Notes under the pieces: generated by a model
Databases searched by the model: none
Seen by the model: only the letters and a program-made list of their open reading frames with translations
Told to the model about the DNA's origin: nothing
Made by a program: the position numbers and the translations under genes
Assembly: GCA_947452875.1 (NCBI GenBank)
Contig: CANGEZ010000003.1
Location: 1 to 32,154 of the forward strand
Direction: 5' to 3'
Source: Chitinophagaceae bacterium
GTDB lineage: Bacteria > Bacteroidota > Bacteroidia > Chitinophagales > Chitinophagaceae
Length of the DNA stretch: 32,154 nucleotides
Shown: positions 14,181 through 21,049 of the stretch, one piece after another
How the letters are laid out: each line of letters opens with the position of its first letter
How positions within the stretch are numbered: position 1 is the stretch's first letter

Positions 14181-14189
14181 CAAATCATT

Positions 14190-15185
14190 ATGCCTGTAAA
14201 TAAAAATGCAGTTTTTCGTTATAGAATTATTGATGGATGCTTGAGAAATTCAATGCGCAAATATCCCACGCTACAGATGCTTAAGGAAATGATTATGGAA
14301 GGCGCCGGACTTGAATCTTTGTCCGACTCGCAAATCAACAAAGATATCAGAGCGATGAAAGATATTTACAACGCGCCTATTGAAAATCATAAAATTCATG
14401 GTGGTTATTATTATACTGAACCTGATTTTTCCATCAATAGCTTTCCACTAACACATGACGAAATTCGTGTGCTGGATTTGTCTACTTCAATTCTCAAGCA
14501 AATCAAATACTCAGGTTATTTTAATCAATTTGAGTCGGTGATTGATAAACTAATCAGCGGGTTCAGAATTTCGCAGATTCCTGGATATGAGCAGAGACAA
14601 ATCATAGAAATTGAACAACCCATATCCGATACCGGTTTACGTTGGATAGAAATGGCTTACGAAAGTATCATCAACAAATTGCCATTACATATCGATTACA
14701 GAAAATTCAATAGTGATGAAGTAAAGCAACATATTTTCAGCGCTTACATCATTCGCGAATATAGGAATCGATGGTATATAACAGGATATTCTGAACGTTC
14801 AGAAGGTATAACTACACTTGCGCTTGATCGTGTGGTGAATATGGAACTAATGAAAGGTGGTTATCATTCTGCTGACTTTGATGCCAAAGATTTTTTTAAA
14901 TATGGTTTTGGTGCAACCGTGTACAATGATTCTAAACCCTTTAAAGTGGAGTTGCAATTTGACAATTCAGTTGCTGGTTACATGCTTACCAAGCCCTTAC
15001 ATTCTACTCAGAAAATAATATCTCATGATGAAAACCTTCATCTTGAAATTGAGTGTTATCTCACACCTGAATTAGAGGGCACAATTTTAAGTTATGCGGA
15101 GAATGTGAAAGTGATTGCACCACAAGAGCTGATAGACAAAGTTCAAAAAAGAGCAGAAGAACTAGTGGCGTTGTATAAAAAGTAA
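14190..15185 (+). CDS. WYL-domain transcriptional regulator (copy 2)
   Basis: A 331-aa regulator with an N-terminal winged helix (about residues 8-70, with SQINKDIRAMKDIY as likely recognition region), a WYL domain containing NRWYITGYS near residue 192, and a WCX-like C-terminal domain (KPLHSTQK ... AENVKVIAPQ). It is paralogous to the 0.1 kb gene. It is not preceded by the TTGTAA operator but carries the leader block shared with the 92-aa gene. The secreted nuclease gene follows after 20 bp, so both are likely in one transcript. It is one of two candidates for the factor that binds the island operator; WYL proteins of this build commonly bind inverted repeats as dimers. The role is inference. 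Confidence 0.88.
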   Translation: MPVNKNAVFRYRIIDGCLRNSMRKYPTLQMLKEMIMEGAGLESLSDSQINKDIRAMKDIYNAPIENHKIHGGYYYTEPDFSINSFPLTHDEIRVLDLSTSILKQIKYSGYFNQFESVIDKLISGFRISQIPGYEQRQIIEIEQPISDTGLRWIEMAYESIINKLPLHIDYRKFNSDEVKQHIFSAYIIREYRNRWYITGYSERSEGITTLALDRVVNMELMKGGYHSADFDAKDFFKYGFGATVYNDSKPFKVELQFDNSVAGYMLTKPLHSTQKIISHDENLHLEIECYLTPELEGTILSYAENVKVIAPQELIDKVQKRAEELVALYKK

Positions 15186-15205
15186 TATCATTCTAATTCA
15201 TCAAA

Positions 15206-16099
15206 ATGCGTAAATCAATTACACTATTATTTTTGTTGTGGCTGGCCTTTACTTCTTTTGCTCAACATCATAGCAACGTTGATTTTGAAATTCCTGAATT
15301 AAAGAAAGGGGAACAAGTGATTCGTCATGCAGGGTTCTCATTGGTATACAATGAAACATACGAACAAGCAATTTGGGTGGCATACGAAATTACTGCAGAT
15401 GAAACTGTAAAACGTTATGAGCGTACCAATCGCTTTCTTACCGATCCCAAAATATCAACTGGTTCTGCTGATAATGCCGATTACATGGGCAGTGGCTACG
15501 ACAAAGGACATCTCGCGCCGGCAGGCGATATGGAATGGTCTGCCGAATCCTGTGCCGAATCTTTTTATTTCAGCAACATGTCGCCACAGGTGGCTGCATT
15601 CAATCGCGGTATCTGGGAAACGATTGAAGAATTTGTAAGAACCAATGCGGTAACTAGCGGTGCTGTATATGTGGTTACAGGTCCAGTTTTACAACCAGGC
15701 CTTTCGGTCATCGGACACAATCAAGTTGCCATTCCTGCATATTATTACAAAGTAATTCTTGATTACCGCAATCCGGTAAAAAAAGGAATCGGTTTCATGT
15801 TGCAAAACCAGGAATCACACAATAGTATTCAAGTGTATGCCATGAGTATTGATGAGGTGGAGAAAAATACAGGCATTAATTTTTTTCCTTCACTGACAAA
15901 AGATGAAGAAAAATTACTTGAATCGCATTTTGATCTAAACGCCTGGAATTGGGGTCATGAAAAATCTCAAACTTCAACAGCTATGGTTGCAAAAAACAAA
16001 TCGACATCTGTACAATGTTCAGGTACAACTAAAAAAGGAGCCCGTTGCAAAAAAATGACAACCAATGCCAATGGCAGGTGTAATTTGCATCAACTTTGA
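15206..16099 (+). CDS. Exported DNA/RNA non-specific endonuclease with C-terminal Cys motif
   Basis: A 297-aa protein. Residues 1-19 form a signal peptide (MRKSITLLFLLWLAFTSFA, then Q). The nuclease domain has the His-Me motif YDKGHLAPAGD with general base H102 and the metal-binding Asn in AFNRGIWE, as in NucA and Serratia nuclease, where DRGH is usual. The last 30 residues, QCSGTTKKGARC ... NGRCNLHQ, form a small Cys3-His motif found appended to many Bacteroidota proteins. The enzyme should degrade nucleic acid in the periplasm or outside the cell. It is 20 bp behind the WYL gene, an unusual pairing for a secreted nuclease; it could attack incoming DNA or scavenge nucleotides. Confidence 0.9.
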   Translation: MRKSITLLFLLWLAFTSFAQHHSNVDFEIPELKKGEQVIRHAGFSLVYNETYEQAIWVAYEITADETVKRYERTNRFLTDPKISTGSADNADYMGSGYDKGHLAPAGDMEWSAESCAESFYFSNMSPQVAAFNRGIWETIEEFVRTNAVTSGAVYVVTGPVLQPGLSVIGHNQVAIPAYYYKVILDYRNPVKKGIGFMLQNQESHNSIQVYAMSIDEVEKNTGINFFPSLTKDEEKLLESHFDLNAWNWGHEKSQTSTAMVAKNKSTSVQCSGTTKKGARCKKMTTNANGRCNLHQL

Positions 16100-16163
16100 G
16101 ATACATACTCAATTCTTTCAATCAAATAAGTTTAACATCCGTTAACATTTAATTTATCAATCC

Positions 16164-16199
16164 TTTGTAAATCCTTTACATCGTAGCTCCCTATCTTGT
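16164..16199 (+). promoter_or_regulatory. Promoter with island operator (secreted 224-aa protein)
   Basis: TTGTAA-ATCCT-TTACAT (16165-16181) is one mismatch from the perfect core. With the same 9-nt spacing TATCTTGT (16192-16199) follows, a weaker -7 box that keeps TA and the first two Ts. The ATG is 15 nt further. Confidence 0.5.
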
Positions 16200-16214
16200 C
16201 TTAAACTAATTATT

Positions 16215-16889
16215 ATGTGCAGAATCCTCCTTATTTCAATTTCCATGTTATGTCATTGCTTTACCCAAGCACAACATGTAGAACCAGTTAAAGACAGTTT
16301 CATATTAAGTAGTTTACCAACTTATGACATAAACGGAAATTATTATAGTTATGAGAAGAAATACGATCATTTGCCTACCCAACAAGACAGTATTGATTTT
16401 CGTGACGAAAAGAATGAGGCATTCAAGCCGATAATTGATAGCGTAGAACGTGAAGTGTCGATACAACAAAAACGAATCGAAGAAACGAATCGTGAGTATT
16501 ACGCCAATCATAAACAAAAACAATACGCACCATTATACCCACGTGAGGGCAAACATCTGTTTTCTCTGCATTGGATCAGCTGGAAAAAATTTGGCAGCGT
16601 CAACATCAAAAAAATAAACACAAAAAAATACAGCATCAAAGGTTTACAAAAAGATGATAAAGGAAATTATGTGACGATTGATGGATTTTTGATTCCCCTA
16701 ACAAAAGGCAAATTGTGTTTCATAGGTGAAATCGTTACCAGAACCTCGGGTAATAATAATGGTGTTGCTTGTACAAAAAACGGAACCTACACTTTCTTGT
16801 CCAAGCCAGGTAGCAAGTACTGGCGATTGCAGGAAATGGAAAATTGTGAGGGTGGCGAGCTGGTGGATTATGTAGATATTTTTTTCTAA
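16215..16889 (+). CDS. Exported protein of unknown function
   Basis: A 224-aa protein with a signal peptide (MCRILLISISMLCHCFTQA, cleavage near AQA-QH). The mature part begins with a long charged helix (about residues 50-100, KRIEETNREYYANHKQKQY) and ends in a strand-rich domain with SLHWISWKKFGSVNIKK, a glycine-rich segment RTSGNNNGV and a C-terminal VDYVDIFF. No family recognised. It is the only exported protein preceded by the TTGTAA operator, the rightmost of the set. No downstream gene on this strand follows within 300 bp. Confidence 0.66.
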   Translation: MCRILLISISMLCHCFTQAQHVEPVKDSFILSSLPTYDINGNYYSYEKKYDHLPTQQDSIDFRDEKNEAFKPIIDSVEREVSIQQKRIEETNREYYANHKQKQYAPLYPREGKHLFSLHWISWKKFGSVNIKKINTKKYSIKGLQKDDKGNYVTIDGFLIPLTKGKLCFIGEIVTRTSGNNNGVACTKNGTYTFLSKPGSKYWRLQEMENCEGGELVDYVDIFF

Positions 16890-17224
16890 TAATTTTTGCA
16901 GGTAACCAAACAATGTACTTTGATTCTGAAACCCATCCCTGAAGGGTATGCATAAAAATTAATCTTAAACAAAACCGACATTGCATCAATTGACCGCATA
17001 GATGTGATGGATGATGGAAATGGTTATTGGGATGTGGTATTAGCATCGCCATCAAATAAAAAAGCACGAAAATACTCGCGATATTCCGTAAGTCCCACGA
17101 ATATTCCCGTATCGAAATTTCGTGAATTCTCGTGCTCATATACAGGAACTCATAAACACGATATTTTGCGTGTTCCCACGAGAATTATACGATTAAGCAC
17201 ATGAAATCTATGTGTTTTGATTAT
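16890..17224. repeat. Gene-free stretch with CACGA/TCGTG inverted repeats
   Basis: This 335-bp gap lies between two convergent genes. Its right half (17064-17190) is full of CACGA and its complement: GCACGA at 17064-17069 pairs with TCGTGC at 17130-17135, and CACGAA at 17096-17101 pairs with TTCGTG at 17119-17124 inside it. TCCCACGA occurs twice (near 17094 and 17174). An open frame across it has no plausible product; one stretch (TDIASIDRIDVMDDGNGYWD) looks protein-like and may be a gene remnant. The left half has a small CCCTGAAGGG hairpin. Confidence 0.4.
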
Positions 17225-18316
17225 TTATGTCAACAGATAACTAGCATTTCTTCCGCTTTCCTCAGTCTGCTTCAGCATTCCTTTTTCCACGAGATCTTTT
17301 ATATCACGCAAAGCAGTATCATTGGAGGTCTTTGTGATTTTTGCCCATTTTGAAGTTTGTAATTTTCCCTCAAAATCTTCAAAGAGTTTGTTGAGCATTA
17401 ATCGCTGGCGTTCATTAATAGAAACATGTTCGTGAAGTCTCCAAAATTCAGCTTTGCGTAAAATTTTGTGTGTGGTATTTTCGGTTGACAACATTGCATT
17501 TTTCAGACAATTCAAAAACCATTCGAGCCATTCTGTAATATCGCCTGAACTGTGCTGTACTTTTTGTAATACTTCGTAATAGCGTTTTCGTTCAATTAGA
17601 ATCTGACTCGACATACTATAAAAACGTTCGCCGCTTTTTTCGGCACGAGAAAGCAACATGTCTGCAATAGCTCTACCAACTCTGCCATTACCATCATCAA
17701 AAGGATGAATGATGATAAACCAAAAATGGGCAATAGCAGCTTTTAAAACAGCATCCAGTTTTTCATCTCGGTTGAACCAATCCAAAAATGAATCCATCTC
17801 TTTTTTTACAAACTTCGGTTTGATGGCTTCGTAATGCACTTTTTCTTTTCCCATTGCTCCGGAAACCACTTGCATTTCACCTGTTCGATATTTACCTACT
17901 TCAATTTCATAAGGTCCGCTAAAGCCTATTGGAAACAAAGCTGCATGCCATCCCAATAATCTTTTTTCGGTTAATGGCAAATCATATCGTTGGGTGGCAT
18001 CAAGCATCATTTCTACAACACCTTCGATATGTCGGTTGCTTGGAACTAATCCTGCAGTGTTGATTCCCAAACGTCTGGCAATAGAAGAACGCACTTGATT
18101 ATAATTGAGCAATTCGCCCTCAATCTCACTTGATTTTACAACATCCAGGGTTAATGTACTTAGTGTGGCTTCTACTTTGTCTGAAAACCCCATAGTGTTC
18201 ATTTGTCCCATAAGTTTTCCCTGCATTGAGCGTACCTCACCAAAAACGGCATTGATGGCTCTGTCGTCCCAAGTAAAATCAGTCCAGTTTTTATTTTGAT
18301 AGATGTATTTTGCCAT
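17225..18316 (-). CDS. Fic family protein with DUF4172-like N-terminus (copy 2)
   Basis: A 363-aa Fic protein. The N-terminal region (FTWDDRAINAVFGEVRSMQG) matches the DUF4172-type domain that precedes many Fic cores. Inhibitory motif S62-x3-E66-G67 lies in KSSEIEGE and the catalytic motif HPFDDGNGR is at 204-212, so it is an intact, autoinhibited class II Fic AMP-transferase. The C-terminus is a winged helix (SNDTALRDIKDLVEKG). An upstream in-frame ATG at 18400 would include the operator repeats in the coding region; the ATG at 18316 gives the family N-terminus MAKYIYQN. It differs in sequence and operator from copy 1, so they are not recent duplicates. Confidence 0.9.
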   Translation of the reverse strand: MAKYIYQNKNWTDFTWDDRAINAVFGEVRSMQGKLMGQMNTMGFSDKVEATLSTLTLDVVKSSEIEGELLNYNQVRSSIARRLGINTAGLVPSNRHIEGVVEMMLDATQRYDLPLTEKRLLGWHAALFPIGFSGPYEIEVGKYRTGEMQVVSGAMGKEKVHYEAIKPKFVKKEMDSFLDWFNRDEKLDAVLKAAIAHFWFIIIHPFDDGNGRVGRAIADMLLSRAEKSGERFYSMSSQILIERKRYYEVLQKVQHSSGDITEWLEWFLNCLKNAMLSTENTTHKILRKAEFWRLHEHVSINERQRLMLNKLFEDFEGKLQTSKWAKITKTSNDTALRDIKDLVEKGMLKQTEESGRNASYLLT

Positions 18317-18329
18317 GATTGGGACTAAA

Positions 18330-18374
18330 ATGCGGTGAATATACGAATTATTCACCGCATATATGCGGTGAATA
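18330..18374. promoter_or_regulatory. Operator of fic copy 2: triple ATTCACCGCAT array
   Basis: A perfect 26-nt palindrome at 18349-18374 (halves TATTCACCGCATA and TATGCGGTGAATA) plus a third half-site, ATGCGGTGAATAT, at 18330-18342. The nearest half-site is 13 nt before the start codon. It is the most GC-rich word in the neighbourhood. By analogy with copy 1, the winged-helix tail of the Fic protein is the likely binder. Confidence 0.62.
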
Positions 18375-18514
18375 TGGAGATTTTTTGCCGCAGTAGACAA
18401 TAAAATGTGTAGAGATTTTATTTATTTATTTTATATCAGACTTTGTGTTTCGAATTGTCTCTATAACAGACAAGCTTCAATAATGGCAATATCAATTTTA
18501 GACGATTGCCTGTT

Positions 18515-19219
18515 TTATAGATCTTCTCCATTTGATCTATTGTATTCATTGTCGTAAAACATAGTGATATAATACTTCCCATATAGTTCACTAATCATGA
18601 ACCAAACAACTTTCTTTGAAAATCTATCTAGCATGTAAGAAAGCCCTTCCTTTATTATATTGTTTTTGATTTCTTCTGTGGGATTTGAGATTTGCTCTTG
18701 GGTATATTTCTTTAAAAGATAATCACTAAACTCTTTTTTCATAATCGTTGAATCTATTTCTTTTGTTGGCAGTTGGTAAAAGGCTGCTTCATAACGCTTA
18801 GTATTTACTTTCATTTCATATGAAATATCTTCATCTTCCGAAATTGTGTAGGAAGAATCAAACAATGATGCTGATATATATTTTTTGTTATTATGAAATT
18901 GATTTAAGAGGTTATTGAATCTTATTTTAACATCGCCCTCATCTATCATGTTGGCATCAGAAATCATAATTCTGTATACTTTATTGTTATTTGTAGCAAT
19001 GTATAAATTCACTTTTGTTCCATTAAATTCACCTACTAATGCTTCTTTATCGGAAGGATTAGTAACAAATCCTTTTTCTTTTAATTTCTTTATCATTTCA
19101 GGTTTATATCCATCAATAGGTAAGCCTAAGAACTGAGTTATATCCTTTTGTGCATACACGGCTACTGAAAGCTGAAGATGCATGAATATCACTAAGATGG
19201 TTTTTATTATTTTGTTCAT
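18515..19219 (-). CDS. Exported Bacteroidota protein of unknown function
   Basis: A 234-aa protein with a signal peptide (residues 1-23, ending VAVYAQ). The mature N-terminus FLGLPIDGYKPEMIKKLKEKGF followed by EGEFNG-like GEFNGTKVNLYIATNNNKVYRIM is a pattern common in uncharacterised proteins of Bacteroides and relatives. Two beta-alpha repeats seem likely. It stands alone between fic and the integrase, with 114 and 185 bp of sequence on its sides in which I see nothing but a weak CATTAC/GTAATG hairpin near 19360. Confidence 0.72.
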   Translation of the reverse strand: MNKIIKTILVIFMHLQLSVAVYAQKDITQFLGLPIDGYKPEMIKKLKEKGFVTNPSDKEALVGEFNGTKVNLYIATNNNKVYRIMISDANMIDEGDVKIRFNNLLNQFHNNKKYISASLFDSSYTISEDEDISYEMKVNTKRYEAAFYQLPTKEIDSTIMKKEFSDYLLKKYTQEQISNPTEEIKNNIIKEGLSYMLDRFSKKVVWFMISELYGKYYITMFYDNEYNRSNGEDL

Positions 19220-19404
19220 TGTGAATTCTTATTATTTGTTGTTGAACCTTTACTGTATTCTAAAATCCACATTCTGTCGAGTTGGTCTAGAATGTTCAAT
19301 TAACCACGGAAACGTCACTTTTACTCTTTACTCAAATGTAATAAATTTCCTATCTCATTACGTATAAGTAATGCAGCAATTAATATCCGTGTATGTTTTA
19401 AACA

Positions 19405-20631
19405 TTACTGATATATCCCCATAATCTTACTCATCTCATTCTTCACTTTCGAGCCCGTAATTTTCGCATAAGCCTGAGTATGTTTTATGGTACTATGACC
19501 GAGCATCTTACTCACGGTTTCAAGAGAAATCCCATTGCTTAAAGTTATAGTAGTAGCAAAAGTGTGACGACCCAAGTGCATAAATATTTTCTTATCAATA
19601 TTCGCCAGCAATGCTATTTCTTTCAACTTGCCATTAAGTTTAGAGTTGTAGGGAACCTTCCAGCGGAAATTTCTAAAGTCAGCATCTATGGAATATTTCA
19701 GTAGGATTTTTTCAGCGGTTGGTAAGAGCGGAATCAAACTCATGATATCCGTTTTGTAACGAGCTTTATGAATAAACTTACTTCCGTCTTGGTCGATGTT
19801 GATATGCCCTTTTTTGAGTTCTGTGATATCCGAATAAGCCAGTCCAGTGTAGCAGGCAAATAAAAATAAATCACGGGCCAATTCTAAATCTGGCTTCAAA
19901 TCGGATAGCCGCTGCAATTGATCTAATTCTTCTATGGAAAGATATTCTCTGTTTACTGGCTTTCTTTTAAAATGAACCGAATCAAAAGGGTTCTTTTGGA
20001 TGACACCACTTTCAATAGCTAGTTTTAAAACTGATCTAAGAACACTTAATAAAGCGGTAACCGAGTTTTGACCGTTCTGTTTTTCTTTACGCAGAAAGTT
20101 GCTGAATTTGTTGATGAAATCTACATCAATTCCACTAACGGGATAGTTTTTAAAATTCCTACTGTTCATCAGAAACTCTTCAAGATATCGTTTAACTCTT
20201 TTGTACTTATAAAAAGTAGTGCCCCGCATATCAATATCAACGGACTCTTCCAGCTCTTTTATTTTTATATCCATGTATTCCATCACGGACTGGGGCGCTG
20301 GTTCTTTCCCTTTGATACAATCGATAAGCTCGTTGACACTAAATGGCTTTTTACTTTCCTTTAGTTCACGGTACCGCTCTTTGGATTTTTCTCTGATGAG
20401 TACCAGTTCTTCATTGACAGCGATGGCCTCATCATTAACTGGGTCAACCATGTTTTTCTCCGAGATCCAGTAATCAGCATGGCAGGAAAGACCTGTTACG
20501 ATATCTTTTCTGATTTTGTGATAGTTAACCCTCATTACAATAGGGTGTTCTCCATTTTCATAGGCAAATGTTCTTCTAAGATGGAAATGAATGCTGAACT
20601 CAGCTGATTCCATTAAATTGTTTTTTCTCAT
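19405..20631 (-). CDS. Site-specific tyrosine integrase
   Basis: A 408-aa integrase of the Bacteroidota type: N-terminal arm-binding region (FSIHFHLRRTFAYENGEHPI), SAM-like core-binding domain (about 105-210), and catalytic domain. Catalytic residues visible are K in HKARYKTDI, H352-x2-R355 in HLGRHTFAT, H379 in LGHSTIKHTQ and the nucleophile Y388 in QAYAKI. The first arginine of the family (usually TGLRYSD) is replaced by alanine: TGLAYSD. Loss of this residue is tolerated in some Bacteroidota integrases such as IntDOT. The gene lies 242 bp from the 3' end of tRNA-Phe, transcribed in the same direction, the classic arrangement for an element inserted at a tRNA. Confidence 0.93.
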   Translation of the reverse strand: MRKNNLMESAEFSIHFHLRRTFAYENGEHPIVMRVNYHKIRKDIVTGLSCHADYWISEKNMVDPVNDEAIAVNEELVLIREKSKERYRELKESKKPFSVNELIDCIKGKEPAPQSVMEYMDIKIKELEESVDIDMRGTTFYKYKRVKRYLEEFLMNSRNFKNYPVSGIDVDFINKFSNFLRKEKQNGQNSVTALLSVLRSVLKLAIESGVIQKNPFDSVHFKRKPVNREYLSIEELDQLQRLSDLKPDLELARDLFLFACYTGLAYSDITELKKGHINIDQDGSKFIHKARYKTDIMSLIPLLPTAEKILLKYSIDADFRNFRWKVPYNSKLNGKLKEIALLANIDKKIFMHLGRHTFATTITLSNGISLETVSKMLGHSTIKHTQAYAKITGSKVKNEMSKIMGIYQ

Positions 20632-20828
20632 TTTTCTAAAATTTAAGGTTTAAAATGGGTTTAAAATTGCATTAATTTTTGTTTCGATTTTGGTGCAAAA
20701 CGAAGCAATTCAATGCGTAAAAAACGAGAAAGAAGAAGTGTGAGTTACGTGATTTTCTGTTGCGGGTATGTTGCCAAATTGGTGCAACATTGAGGCGACT
20801 TATGCACGTATATGCATTTTAAAAATGT

Positions 20829-20872
20829 AAAAAGGCCTGAAAAACAGCTATTTGCACGTTTTTGCAGGCCTT
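20829..20872 (-). terminator. Rho-independent terminator of tRNA-Phe
   Basis: On the minus strand, starting 1 nt after the tRNA CCA: AAGGCCTG (20872-20865), a bulged C, AAAAAC, a 12-nt loop, then GTTTTT and CAGGCCTT running into a T-tract. The 14-bp stem with T-run is a strong terminator. Confidence 0.75.
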
Positions 20873-20873
20873 C

Positions 20874-20949
20874 TGGTGGTGTGGGCCGGGGTTGAACCGG
20901 CGACACATGGATTTTCAGTCCATTGCTCTACCAACTGAGCTACCGCACC
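20874..20949 (-). tRNA. tRNA-Phe (anticodon GAA) with encoded CCA
   Basis: A 76-nt cloverleaf: acceptor GGTGCGG, D-stem GCTC/GAGC, anticodon stem ATGGA/TCCAT around loop CTGAAAA (anticodon GAA), T-stem GCCGG/CCGGC with loop TTCAACC, acceptor CCACACC, discriminator A, and a genomic CCA. All stems pair except one acceptor position: C5 faces A68. A CCGCACC 3' strand would be perfect. The one mismatch sits in the segment that a tRNA-targeting integrase would replace. The gene marks the probable right boundary of the island. Confidence 0.93.
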
Positions 20950-21049
20950 TTTTCCCTTTCGGGAGGGCAAAAATAAGGGATTTTTCTTTTAATAAAAGAA
21001 TCAAATGGAAAATCTTTGTCGAAATACAAGAAAATAAATTAGAACATTA

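Noticed and set aside
17004-17204. 66-aa open frame
   Set aside because: Runs through the CACGA repeat cluster and has no recognisable product; only a short stretch looks protein-like, so at most a remnant.
18317-18400. 28-residue extension of the second Fic protein
   Set aside because: The extension is encoded by the operator repeats themselves; the ATG at 18316 gives the family N-terminus.
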